The notes below the pieces were generated by a model. The model was not told the DNA's origin, did no database searches, and saw only the letters and a program-made list of their open reading frames with translations. From Chryseobacterium sp. G0201 (GTDB lineage Bacteria > Bacteroidota > Bacteroidia > Flavobacteriales > Weeksellaceae): a stretch of 64,000 nt of DNA. This document shows positions 16,556 to 25,234 of this stretch, in pieces (the first letter of the stretch is position 1; the number at the start of each line of letters is the position of its first letter). The stretch is taken from NCBI RefSeq assembly GCF_003815655.1, contig NZ_CP033917.1, positions 4,092,001-4,156,000 of the forward strand, given 5' to 3'. A program made the translations under genes and the position numbers.

Positions 16556-19500
16556 ATGAAGAAGCTCCAAGATATTCTTATCTCAACCAGAACAATGGCT
16601 GTGTTGTTACTGGTATTCGCATTTTCGATGGCCTATGCCACGTTTTTAGAAAACGATTACGGAACTCCAACAGCAAAAGCATTAATTTATGAAGCAAAAT
16701 GGTTCGAACTGATCATGGTTTTGCTTATTTTAAATTTCATCGGAAATATCGCAAGATACAGACTTTGGAAAAGAGAAAAATGGCCGGTTATGGTATTCCA
16801 CCTTGCATTCGTGTTTATTTTCGTTGGGGGTGCCATTACCAGATACATCAGTTTTGAAGGTACAATGCACATCAGAGAAGGTGAAACTTCAAACGAAATT
16901 GTAACCGACAAAAATTTCTTTAAAATTCAGATTGAAGAAAAAGGTGATGTTCTTAATTATCAAGATGTTCCTTATCTTATGTCTCCTTTGCACAAAGATT
17001 TTAATGCGACTTACGACTTCCATGGAAAGGAAATTAAAGTTGTAACGAAAGATTACGTTCAAAGAAAAAAAGACAGCTTACTGGCTGATCCAAGCGGTGC
17101 AGAATATCTACATCTGGTATCTACAGGAAAAACAGGAAGACAAAATATCTTTATTAAACCTGGTGAAACGAAGTCTATTAATGGAACTTTAGTTACATTC
17201 AACAGAGCAATTGAAGGCGCAGTAGAATTTAAATCCGAAGGAGGGAAAATATTCATTAAAACTCCTGTTGATGCTACATATATGACGATGGCAACTCAGG
17301 CTACGGGAAATACAACGAAAGACGAATTCCAACCTTTAGCTTTGAGAAGTTTATATAGCATTAATGAGCTAAAACTAGTTGTTCCGGAAGGTCTTAAAAA
17401 AGGAAAATTACTATCTATTGAAGGCGATAGAAAGAAAGACGCTAATATTCCTGATGTTTTAACAGTGGAACTTCAAGGTCCAAAAACAAAACAATTGGTA
17501 GAGCTTTCTGTAGAAAGAGGAAATCCAAATGCTTACAAGCAAGTAACAATGGATGGTTTAAACATTATGGTCGGTTTCGGTCCTAAAGTTTATAACACTC
17601 CTTTTGCACTTAAATTAGATGATTTCGTAATGGAAACATATCCCGGAAGTTCATCTCCGAGTGCTTACGAAAGTCACATTAAGATTATTGACGAAGGAAA
17701 ACAAACTCCGTATAAAATTTATATGAATCACGTTTTAAATCATGGAGGTTACCGTTTCTTCCAATCAAGTTTTGATCCGGACAGAATGGGTACCGTACTT
17801 TCTGTAAACCACGATTTCTGGGGAACTTTGATCTCTTATATAGGATACACACTATTATTTTCAGGAATGTTTATTATTTTCTTCTGGAAAGGAACTCACT
17901 TCTGGAAATTAAATAAAATGTTGAAAGACGTTAACAAGAAAAGAGCAGCAATGGTTGTGCTATTGTTCTTAAGTTTAGGCTTAAATGCTCAAAAAATTGA
18001 AACTCACGGAACGACGGACGGAAGCAGAGAACACGTTCACGTAGAAGGTGACGGTCATACGCATGCGGTGGCTCCGGAAATGGCTCAAACGCAATCTGCA
18101 CCACAGCAAAACTCTTTGGCAGCTCCATTGACAAAGATGAAAGTGATTACTGCTGATGAAATTATCGCAAGAAATAAAATAAGCGAAGAGCATGCTGATA
18201 AATTCGGGTATCTTTTGGTTCAGAATTTTGAAGGTAGAATTGTTCCTATCAACACAGAAGCGCTTGATATTTTAAGAAAATTATACAAAAAAGACGCATT
18301 CAGAGGAACAGACGGAAAGTCGCTTACGGCTAACCAGTGGTTTTTGTCAATTAATACAGATACTCCGAGCTGGACAATGGTTCCTATCATTTATGTAGGC
18401 TCAAAAGGAGGTGATGAATTGAAGAATAAGACAAAGGCAAATGAAGACGGATATACTTCATTGATGAGTCTTTTCCCTGCTGATGCCAACGGAAATCTTA
18501 CATATATTTTAGAGGATGATTACAATAGAGCTTTCCGTAAAAAACCGGCTGACCAGACGAATTATGATAAAGAAGTAATTTCTGTAAACGAAAGAGTTCA
18601 GATCTTCAACGAATTCTTTAGCGGTCAGTTTATGAGAATTGTTCCTGTGAAAAATGATGCAAATCACACTTGGCACTCTTGGTTAGACCAAAAATTCGAA
18701 CCGGACATGGAATCTCAGCAAGTAATGGGACCTTATTTTGCAGAAGCATTGGCAGCTCAAAAATCAGGAGACTGGAGCAAAGCAGATGCTGAATTGGCAA
18801 AGCTTTCAGAATATCAGCAAAAATGGGGGAAAGCGGTTGTTCCTTCAAAATCTAAAGTTGATTTAGAGGTATTCATGAATAAAGTGAATATCAACTTCAA
18901 ATTATTAATTTTCTATACAATAATTGGAGGATTGCTATTGATGTTAGGTTTTGTTGAATTATTCAAGCCTAATAAGCTTTTAAACAAAATCATTAAAGTA
19001 ATTATTGTCATTGGTTTATTCGGATATATTTTCCACTTCTTAGGATTGGTTGCAAGATGGTATATTTCAGGTCACGCACCTTGGAGTAACGGCTATGAAG
19101 CGATTATCTTTATTTCCTGGGTTGGAATCTCGGCTGGTTTAGCTTTATATAGAAACTCAAATGCATTAATTCCTGCAGCAGGATTTATGGTGGCAGTAAT
19201 TATGATGGGATTTGCTCACGGAGGTTCAGCTCTTGACCCGCAGATTACGCCATTGGTGCCTGTATTGAAATCATACTGGTTGATCGTTCACGTTGCGATT
19301 ATTGTTTCAAGTTATGGTTTCTTTGCCCTTTCAATGATTATTGCGGTAATCAATTTAGTATTTTATATTATTTCTAGTAAAGAAACATACAAAGTTCACC
19401 ACGATACAACATTAAAAGAATTAGTGATCGTATCTGAAATGTCTCTTACCATCGGTTTATTTGCATTAACAGTAGGTAACTTCTTAGGAGGGATCTGGGC

Positions 19501-19822
19501 GAATGAATCTTGGGGTAGATACTGGAGCTGGGACCCGAAAGAAACTTGGGCTTTCATTTCCATCATGGTATATGCTTTTGTTTTACACATGAGATTAGTT
19601 CCTGGATTAAGAAGCAAATGGGCATTCAATGTAGCAACAATGTTTGCATTCTGTTCAATGGTAATGACGTATTTTGGAGTAAATTATTACTTAAGCGGAC
19701 TTCACTCTTACGCAGCAGGAGATCCTGTTCCGGTTCCGGCTTGGGTATACATCGGACTTGCATCGATGATTATTTTATCTGTAGTTTCTTATGTTAAGTT
19801 TAAAGCTTTAAATAAAAAGTAA
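16556..19822 (+). CDS. ccsBA: Fused CcsB(ResB)-CcsA(ResC) cytochrome c synthase
   Basis: 1088 residues forming a System II cytochrome c maturation protein that exports haem and attaches it to CXXCH sites. The ResB-like half has membrane helices near the N-terminus (KLQDILISTRTMAVLLLV, then ~60-95) and at ~425-445. The CcsA half (~800-1088) has many helices and the WGRYWSWDPKETW tryptophan-rich haem-handling motif near residue 985. Between them lies a long periplasmic part with an extra hydrophobic segment (~460-480, ending LGLNAQ) and a His-rich stretch (REHVHVEGDGHTHA). It is a single gene followed by a terminator. Confidence 0.93.
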   Translation: MKKLQDILISTRTMAVLLLVFAFSMAYATFLENDYGTPTAKALIYEAKWFELIMVLLILNFIGNIARYRLWKREKWPVMVFHLAFVFIFVGGAITRYISFEGTMHIREGETSNEIVTDKNFFKIQIEEKGDVLNYQDVPYLMSPLHKDFNATYDFHGKEIKVVTKDYVQRKKDSLLADPSGAEYLHLVSTGKTGRQNIFIKPGETKSINGTLVTFNRAIEGAVEFKSEGGKIFIKTPVDATYMTMATQATGNTTKDEFQPLALRSLYSINELKLVVPEGLKKGKLLSIEGDRKKDANIPDVLTVELQGPKTKQLVELSVERGNPNAYKQVTMDGLNIMVGFGPKVYNTPFALKLDDFVMETYPGSSSPSAYESHIKIIDEGKQTPYKIYMNHVLNHGGYRFFQSSFDPDRMGTVLSVNHDFWGTLISYIGYTLLFSGMFIIFFWKGTHFWKLNKMLKDVNKKRAAMVVLLFLSLGLNAQKIETHGTTDGSREHVHVEGDGHTHAVAPEMAQTQSAPQQNSLAAPLTKMKVITADEIIARNKISEEHADKFGYLLVQNFEGRIVPINTEALDILRKLYKKDAFRGTDGKSLTANQWFLSINTDTPSWTMVPIIYVGSKGGDELKNKTKANEDGYTSLMSLFPADANGNLTYILEDDYNRAFRKKPADQTNYDKEVISVNERVQIFNEFFSGQFMRIVPVKNDANHTWHSWLDQKFEPDMESQQVMGPYFAEALAAQKSGDWSKADAELAKLSEYQQKWGKAVVPSKSKVDLEVFMNKVNINFKLLIFYTIIGGLLLMLGFVELFKPNKLLNKIIKVIIVIGLFGYIFHFLGLVARWYISGHAPWSNGYEAIIFISWVGISAGLALYRNSNALIPAAGFMVAVIMMGFAHGGSALDPQITPLVPVLKSYWLIVHVAIIVSSYGFFALSMIIAVINLVFYIISSKETYKVHHDTTLKELVIVSEMSLTIGLFALTVGNFLGGIWANESWGRYWSWDPKETWAFISIMVYAFVLHMRLVPGLRSKWAFNVATMFAFCSMVMTYFGVNYYLSGLHSYAAGDPVPVPAWVYIGLASMIILSVVSYVKFKALNKK

Positions 19823-19840
19823 AATTTAAAATCATATTAA

Positions 19841-19874
19841 AAAAATCCCGGAAAGTAATTTTCGGGATTTTTTG
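19841..19874 (+). terminator. Terminator after ccsBA
   Basis: AAATCCCGGAAA pairs with TTTTCGGGATTT (one G-U), has a 4-base loop and ends in TTTTTT; a strong intrinsic terminator. Confidence 0.88.
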
Positions 19875-19978
19875 TTGGAATAATAACCATTAAGTTTTTC
19901 TTAAGTAGTTAAGAATATTAAGCTACATTGCGAACTTAAAAACATAAAGTAATTAAAAAAACTTTAGCTCCTTGCGTT

Positions 19979-20148
19979 AAAAAAGCATTAGAGAACAAAA
20001 GCAAAAAATCGTTCGTCATAAGGATAGATGAGTCTACATACAAACTTCTGGAAAATGGGGAGGGGATGAATTCAGAAGTGTAAACGGACAGATTGAGTAT
20101 TTGCTACATCAAAAACTGGTGGAATCGGGACGAAAGAAAAAGGAATAG
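19979..20148 (+). pseudogene. Frameshifted Arc/ribbon-helix-helix DNA-binding protein remnant
   Basis: Frame 1 reads KSFVIRIDESTYKLLE (20006-20053) and then runs out of frame to a TAA at 20081. Frame 2, from base 20053, continues KWGGDEFRSVNGQIEYLLHQ and ends SGRKKKE-stop at 20146-20148. Adding one A to the run at 20052-20055 restores a continuous ~55-residue ribbon-helix-helix protein of the Arc type. No good start codon survives upstream, where the DNA is low-complexity TTAAG/CTTTAGC repeats. It is either a decayed gene or a homopolymer sequencing error. The rest of the 400-base gap 19823-20222 holds only the two terminators and this repeat tract (about 19890-19985). Confidence 0.65.
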
Positions 20149-20172
20149 AAATAATCACTTTCAACAAAAAAG

Positions 20173-20202
20173 AAAAGCAGAGAAATAGTTCTCTGCTTTT
20201 TT
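20173..20202 (+). terminator. Terminator after the ribbon-helix-helix remnant
   Basis: AAAAGCAGAGAA with TTCTCTGCTTTT, loop ATAG and a T-tail. A strong intrinsic terminator just beyond the frameshifted frame supports the idea that this was an expressed gene. It can also act for the convergent gene at 20223. Confidence 0.85.
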
Positions 20203-20222
20203 ATATTCAATATATCAATTAA

Positions 20223-20420
20223 TTAATCAAATATCCCTGTAAAGTAACCGCTGATCACGCTCCAGAAGTTTTTTCCAAGAAAATAGATAAGGGTAGAAGT
20301 GATAATTCCTTTTACGGTAAAGAATATAATTCCGCCGATCCCGAATTTTTTCACCAAACTTTTCCATTTAGAGTTTTTTTTCTGCTCTTCCGGCTCGTTT
20401 ATCGTTTTATTATTTTCCAT
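20223..20420 (-). CDS. Small single-pass membrane protein
   Basis: 65 residues: a charged N-terminus (MENNKTINEPEEQKKNSKWKS) and a hydrophobic stretch (IGGIIFFTVKGIITSTLIYFL, residues ~29-49) that could cross the membrane once. No known motif. Similar tiny membrane proteins are common in this group. It stands alone, convergent with the remnant upstream and divergent from the aldehyde dehydrogenase gene. Confidence 0.6.
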   Translation of the reverse strand: MENNKTINEPEEQKKNSKWKSLVKKFGIGGIIFFTVKGIITSTLIYFLGKNFWSVISGYFTGIFD

Positions 20421-20554
20421 TTCTGAAATTCAAATGATTACCCTACAAAGATAAGCATGTTTATAATTAGTCCAAATAAAAAAGTCTTTAAAAAATTAAA
20501 ATTTTGGGATTCGCATAATATTTTTATCTTTAGAGGAAACGAAAAGTAATATTT

Positions 20555-22105
20555 ATGTCTAAAAAAGTCAAAGATTTCGGGATCGAAAAAACACTCAAAA
20601 ATCTAGGTATTAAAGATGAAAATAAAGGAACTTCCATAGGTGGAAAATACTTTGCTTCAGGCAAAACGATTGAAAGCTATTCTCCTGCTGATGGAAGATT
20701 GATTGGTAAGATAAAAACTTCCGGAGAAAGCGATTATGATAAGGTAATAGAATCTGCCCAAAAAGCATTTTTGGAATTCAGAATGATTCCAGCTCCGAGA
20801 AGAGGAGAATTAGTAAGACAATTAGGGTTAAAACTAAGAGAATATAAAGATGATCTGGGTAAACTTGTTTCTTATGAAATGGGTAAATCTTTGCAGGAAG
20901 GTTTAGGTGAAGTTCAGGAAATGATCGATATCTGCGATTTTGCAGTTGGTTTATCAAGACAGCTTCACGGCTACACGATGCATTCTGAAAGACCGGGTCA
21001 CAGAATGTACGAGCAGTATCATCCGCTTGGAATTGTTGGGATCATCACCGCTTTCAACTTTCCGGTAGCAGTTTGGGCTTGGAACACAGCTTTATCTTGG
21101 ATATGCGGTAACGTTACGATCTGGAAGCCATCAGAAAAAACGCCTTTCTGTGCTGTAGCTTGTCAAAATATTATGGCTGAAGTTCTTAAAGAGAACAATA
21201 TCTCAGAAGGAGTTTCAAGTTTATTGGTTTCTGATCATGAGATCGGACAAAAATTAGTTGAAGATAAAAGAGTTTCTCTGGTTTCTTTCACAGGTTCTAC
21301 AAGAGTCGGAAGAATGGTTTCTTCTAAAGTGGCAGAAAGATTCGGGAAATCTATCCTTGAATTAGGCGGAAATAACGCCATTATTATATCTAAAGACGCA
21401 GATATCGACATGTCGATCATCGGAGCTGTTTTTGGAGCTGTAGGAACGGCTGGTCAGAGATGTACAAGTACAAGAAGACTAATCATTCATGAAGATGTGT
21501 ATGACGAAGTAAAGAAAAGATTGGTTAAAGCTTACGGTCAGTTGAAAATCGGAAATCCATTAGATGAAAATAATCACGTTGGACCGCTTATCGATGTTGA
21601 TGCTGTAAATCAATATGAAGAATCAATCAAAAAATGTAAAAAAGAAGGCGGAAAATTCATCGTTGAAGGTGGAGTTTTGGAAGGAAAAGATTACGAATCC
21701 GGATGTTACGTAAAACCATGTATCGCTGAAGTGAAGAATTCTTTCGAAATCGTTCAACACGAAACTTTTGCACCGATTTTATATTTAATTAAGTATAAAA
21801 CATTGGATGAAGCGATCGCTATTCAGAATGATGTTCCTCAAGGTTTATCTTCTGCGATCATGACTCAAAACTTAAGAGAAGCAGAATTATTCCTTTCTCA
21901 TGCAGGTTCAGACTGTGGAATTGCCAACGTAAATATCGGAACTTCCGGTGCTGAAATCGGTGGTGCTTTCGGTGGTGAAAAAGAAACTGGAGGTGGTAGA
22001 GAATCCGGTTCAGATGTTTGGAAATACTACATGAGAAGACAAACCAATACTATAAATTACACAGCCGAACTTCCTTTAGCACAAGGAATTAAGTTCGATT
22101 TGTAA
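20555..22105 (+). CDS. amaB: Alpha-aminoadipic semialdehyde dehydrogenase (ALDH7 type)
   Basis: 516 residues of the aldehyde dehydrogenase superfamily. The catalytic Cys is near residue 303 (GQRCTSTRR), the general-base Glu near 269 (LELGGNN), and the C-terminus has the ALDH7 signature EIGGAFGGEKETGGG. It oxidises 2-aminoadipate 6-semialdehyde to 2-aminoadipate with NAD(P)+. The lysine 6-transaminase gene directly downstream makes that semialdehyde, which supports the substrate call. The gene symbol follows functional analogy. Confidence 0.88.
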   Translation: MSKKVKDFGIEKTLKNLGIKDENKGTSIGGKYFASGKTIESYSPADGRLIGKIKTSGESDYDKVIESAQKAFLEFRMIPAPRRGELVRQLGLKLREYKDDLGKLVSYEMGKSLQEGLGEVQEMIDICDFAVGLSRQLHGYTMHSERPGHRMYEQYHPLGIVGIITAFNFPVAVWAWNTALSWICGNVTIWKPSEKTPFCAVACQNIMAEVLKENNISEGVSSLLVSDHEIGQKLVEDKRVSLVSFTGSTRVGRMVSSKVAERFGKSILELGGNNAIIISKDADIDMSIIGAVFGAVGTAGQRCTSTRRLIIHEDVYDEVKKRLVKAYGQLKIGNPLDENNHVGPLIDVDAVNQYEESIKKCKKEGGKFIVEGGVLEGKDYESGCYVKPCIAEVKNSFEIVQHETFAPILYLIKYKTLDEAIAIQNDVPQGLSSAIMTQNLREAELFLSHAGSDCGIANVNIGTSGAEIGGAFGGEKETGGGRESGSDVWKYYMRRQTNTINYTAELPLAQGIKFDL

Positions 22106-22139
22106 AAGTTTTAATTTAAGTTAAAACAATTAAAAAATT

Positions 22140-22210
22140 TAAGAGATTTAGATATTCAGAAATTCCAGTCACTAATTTCTAAATCTCTGAATTCCTTAAT
22201 CACTAAATTT
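22140..22210. repeat. Octad-phased inverted repeat between amaB and lat
   Basis: On the left, AG dinucleotides recur at 22142, 22150 and 22158 (8-base steps). On the right, CT recurs at 22172, 22179, 22187, 22195 and 22203 (steps 7, 8, 8, 8) in units like CTGAATTC and CTTAATCA. An 11-bp arm, AGAGATTTAGA (22142-22152), pairs with TCTAAATCTCT (22179-22189). It lies between two genes of one catabolic unit. Confidence 0.65.
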
Positions 22211-22218
22211 AAAAAAAT

Positions 22219-23544
22219 ATGGAACACACAATAGATATACAGGCAAATAAAGTAAAAGAAACAGTAGGAAAGCACGTTTTGGCAGACGGTTTTGATTTCG
22301 TGATGGATATCGAAAGATCTCACGGATCATGGCTGTATGACAAGCTTTCAGACAGAGAATATTTAGATATGTTTTCGATGTTTGCATCAGCTTCCATCGG
22401 TTATAATCACCCTTACCTTCTTGAAAGATCGGCTTGGTTGGGGAAAATGGCTATTAACAAACCCACTTTGGCAGACGTTTATTCTGAGGAATATGCTCAC
22501 TTTTTAGAAGTTTTCGAAAGAGTGGTTATTCCTGAAGAATTACAGTATGCTTTCTTTATTGAAGGCGGAACTTTAGGTGTAGAAAATGCGATGAAAGCAT
22601 GTTTCGACTGGAAAACCCGTAAGAATTTTGAAAAAGGACTTCAAACAGAAGCCGGAATTTGTATCCATTTCAAGCAGGCATTTCACGGACGAAGTGGTTA
22701 TGCGTTAAGCTTAACCAATACTTCTGACCCAAGAAAATATCAATATTTCCCGATGTTTGACTGGCCAAGAATTCTTAATCCGAAACTAACTTTCCCGATT
22801 ACTGAAGAGAACTTAGAAGAAACGATCAAGAACGAAAGATTGGCTTTATTAAATATCGAGGAAGCAATTTTAATGAATCCTGATAAAGTAGCGTGCATCA
22901 TCATTGAACCGATTCAGGCTGAAGGTGGTGACAACCATTTTAGAGATGAGTTTTTATTAGGTTTAAGAAAAATATGTGATCAGAATGAAATTCTTTTGAT
23001 TTACGATGAAGTTCAAACCGGTATCGCAATGACAGGAAAAATGTGGGCTTTCCAACATTTTACTGCAAAGCCGGATATTATTTCTTTCGGGAAAAAAGCT
23101 CAGGTTTGTGGAGTTTTGGCGAATAAAGAAAAATTTGATCAGGTTCCGAATAACGTTTTCAGAGAAAGTTCAAGAATTAACTCCACTTTTGGAGGGAACT
23201 TTATCGACATGCTTCGTTTCCAATTGGTGATGGAAGTTATCGAAAAAGAAAACCTTGTTGAGAATGCCAGAATTGTGGGTGATTATTTATTGGACGGTTT
23301 GAAAAATCTAGCTCAAAAATATCCTTCAAAAATTTCAAATGCGAGAGGAAGAGGGTTGATGTGTGCGATAGATTTACCTTCGTCGGAAGAAAGAAATCAT
23401 TTAATTAATGAACTTTTTAATGACGGCTTAATCATCTTATCGTGTGGAGGTCAGTCAGTTCGATTCAGACCTCACCTGAATGTGACTAAAGAGGAAATTC
23501 AATTAGCTTTAGATAAAATTGAAAATAATATTAATAAAATTTAA
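22219..23544 (+). CDS. lat: L-lysine 6-transaminase
   Basis: 441 residues of the class III PLP aminotransferases. The lysine epsilon-aminotransferase signature HGRSGYALSLTNTSDPRK is present, as are IIEPIQAEGGD, the YDEVQTG Asp that contacts PLP, and the PLP lysine near residue 293 (SFGKKAQVCG). It moves the epsilon amino group of lysine to 2-oxoglutarate, giving aminoadipate semialdehyde (piperideine-6-carboxylate). The upstream dehydrogenase then makes 2-aminoadipate. Confidence 0.9.
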   Translation: MEHTIDIQANKVKETVGKHVLADGFDFVMDIERSHGSWLYDKLSDREYLDMFSMFASASIGYNHPYLLERSAWLGKMAINKPTLADVYSEEYAHFLEVFERVVIPEELQYAFFIEGGTLGVENAMKACFDWKTRKNFEKGLQTEAGICIHFKQAFHGRSGYALSLTNTSDPRKYQYFPMFDWPRILNPKLTFPITEENLEETIKNERLALLNIEEAILMNPDKVACIIIEPIQAEGGDNHFRDEFLLGLRKICDQNEILLIYDEVQTGIAMTGKMWAFQHFTAKPDIISFGKKAQVCGVLANKEKFDQVPNNVFRESSRINSTFGGNFIDMLRFQLVMEVIEKENLVENARIVGDYLLDGLKNLAQKYPSKISNARGRGLMCAIDLPSSEERNHLINELFNDGLIILSCGGQSVRFRPHLNVTKEEIQLALDKIENNINKI

Positions 23545-23606
23545 AACTGAAGATTTGTAATTTTAAAAAAAACATTGTACATTTAGATACTCAAACGATA
23601 TAGAAC

Positions 23607-23837
23607 ATGGAAAGAAGTACGAGAGTATCCGTTTTTGAAAGTGATAAACCTTCAGAAATACAGTTAATCAAATCTAAATTGGATGATGCACAGATTACAA
23701 ATGCAGTTGAAAACAGTTATCTGACTTTTACAACGACGCCAACGGCAACATCGTTAAAAATTATGGTAGATTTGGAACAAGAAAGTAAAGCATTTGAGAT
23801 TATCGATGCTTACCTTCAACAAAGTGAAAACCAATAA
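23607..23837 (+). CDS. DUF2007-like small protein
   Basis: 76 residues with the compact fold of the DUF2007 putative signal-transducing proteins: VSVFESDKPSEIQLIKSKLDDAQI, then VENSYL and a C-terminal helix DLEQESKAFEIIDAYLQ. These proteins often bind or modulate partners, but no mechanism is established. It lies 62 bases after lat, is probably co-transcribed with it, and is followed by a strong terminator. Confidence 0.68.
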   Translation: MERSTRVSVFESDKPSEIQLIKSKLDDAQITNAVENSYLTFTTTPTATSLKIMVDLEQESKAFEIIDAYLQQSENQ

Positions 23838-23873
23838 AAAAACAATTTCATAATTTTAAATTTTACTACTTCG

Positions 23874-23911
23874 AACCGAAAATTGATTAACATTAATTTT
23901 CGGTTTTTTTT
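23874..23911 (+). terminator. Terminator closing the amaB-lat-DUF2007 unit
   Basis: A perfect 11-bp stem (AACCGAAAATT with AATTTTCGGTT) with a 10-base loop and a run of T residues. Confidence 0.9.
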
Positions 23912-24031
23912 GATCCTTTTTTGAATAATAATTTAATCTATTGATTTTAATTAATGATTAAAATATAGGTTTAACGTTTAATCATTATTTTATTTTTAAT
24001 ATCTTTAGGGTATATTCTAAAATTATTAATA

Positions 24032-24307
24032 ATGACAGAACAAATAATTGGTTACTCAGGAGCATTAATATCATCAATATCATTTTTACCGCAAGTCATA
24101 AAATTGTGGAAGACAAAATCTGGGGATGATCTATCGATGGTTACCTTATTTTTCCTTACATTAAATGCGATACTTTGGGTTATTTATGGATTGATGAAGG
24201 ATGCAAAACCACTTTGGATCACCAATATTTTGATGCTAAGTATGTTGATCGTAATGATTTTTCTTAAAATTGTATATAGAAAAAATACACCTGTTTCTAA
24301 AAAATAA
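24032..24307 (+). CDS. SemiSWEET sugar transporter
   Basis: 91 residues with three transmembrane helices, the SemiSWEET/PQ-loop layout. Helix 1 contains ISFLPQVIKLWKTKS with the conserved PQ, and the NAILWVIYGL stretch in helix 2 is typical. These half-transporters dimerise to move sugars by facilitated diffusion. Monocistronic by spacing. Confidence 0.88.
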   Translation: MTEQIIGYSGALISSISFLPQVIKLWKTKSGDDLSMVTLFFLTLNAILWVIYGLMKDAKPLWITNILMLSMLIVMIFLKIVYRKNTPVSKK

Positions 24308-24604
24308 TAGCAATAAATCTTAAATTTGTTATTTATATAAACAAAGTCGTTTCACTTATTCTTGAAAAACAAAAATACTAAGTATGTCGATTAGTTCTTA
24401 TTTAAACAAAATTTAATCAATTCATTTAATTAAATAATCTGATATTCAGGGATTAAATAATTATTTTCACAAAAATGTATGTTTTGCATTTAACTTCTGA
24501 TCACAAAAATTATCAATAGATATAGTTTTCATGAGCTTTTCGGGGTGATACGTGCAGAACAGGTACAACTTTTAAATATTTCAATTTTCAATATTAAAAT
24601 AAAC
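24308..24604. other. AT-rich intergenic stretch
   Basis: Almost 300 bases between the SemiSWEET gene and the GNAT gene. I see no open frame of protein character, no strong terminator and no complete TTTG/TAnnTTTG promoter here; the sequence is simply AT-rich. Confidence 0.5.
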
Positions 24605-25117
24605 ATGACGCAAGAAATTAAACTAAGGAAAGCCGAAATTGAAGACAGAGACCTTATCTGGGAAATTATCCAGCAAGCAATTGAAAGAAGAAGAATAGAC
24701 GGAAGCACGCAGTGGCAGAACGGATATCCCAATCTTGACACCGTAGAAAGTGATATTGCAAAAAACTTCGGATTTGTTTTAACAGTAGACGGAGAAATTG
24801 CAGTTTATGTAGCGCTAATTTTTAATGATGAACCGGCTTACAGCACGATCGAAGGCGCTTGGTTGAGCGACGGAGAATTCGTTGTTGTTCACAGAGTGGC
24901 TGTTCATGAAAAGTTTGCTGGACAAGGATTAGTGAAAAAACTTTTCGATCATATTGAAAGTTTTACCAAAGAAAATGGGGTACAAAGTGTAAAAGTAGAC
25001 ACGAATTACGATAATATTGCCATGCTGAAAATCCTTGAAAAACAAGGATATTCTTATTGTGGAGAGGTTTTTCTGGCTGGTGGCATGAGGAAGGCATTTG
25101 AGAAGATTATTATTTAA
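24605..25117 (+). CDS. GNAT-family N-acetyltransferase
   Basis: 170 residues from the ATG at 24605 (MTQEIKLRKAEIEDRDLIWEI). The acetyl-CoA loop is the V-HEKFAGQGLVKKL stretch, a Q/R-x-x-G-x-G/A variant, followed by the helix and the VKVDTNYDNIAMLKILEKQGY strand-helix of the fold. Substrate unknown. The frame extends to 24545, but the extension (hydrophobic and non-conserved) precedes the canonical GNAT start. Confidence 0.85.
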   Translation: MTQEIKLRKAEIEDRDLIWEIIQQAIERRRIDGSTQWQNGYPNLDTVESDIAKNFGFVLTVDGEIAVYVALIFNDEPAYSTIEGAWLSDGEFVVVHRVAVHEKFAGQGLVKKLFDHIESFTKENGVQSVKVDTNYDNIAMLKILEKQGYSYCGEVFLAGGMRKAFEKIII

Positions 25118-25168
25118 TCCAAAAGTTAAATCAATCTTTATTGAATTTTTAAAAGATACTTCATTTAT

Positions 25169-25217
25169 AAACTCTATCGAGTTTGTTCGTTTAGTTCTGA
25201 ACTAATTTTTACTTTTG
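25169..25217 (+). promoter_or_regulatory. Promoter with two palindromic operators before the GbsR/MarR gene
   Basis: A -7 box TACTTTTG is at 25210-25217. Upstream lie two inverted repeats: AAACTC-N4-GAGTTT at 25169-25184, and the perfect TTAGTTC-T-GAACTAA at 25191-25205, which covers the spacer between -33 and -7. A repressor bound there would block RNA polymerase; the first gene downstream encodes a MarR-type regulator, so autoregulation is likely. Confidence 0.6.
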
Positions 25218-25234
25218 CTTCAAATTAATATACA

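Noticed and set aside
19396..19629. Antisense frame inside ccsBA
   Set aside because: Shadow of the long coding region; no start context, promoter or protein-like composition.
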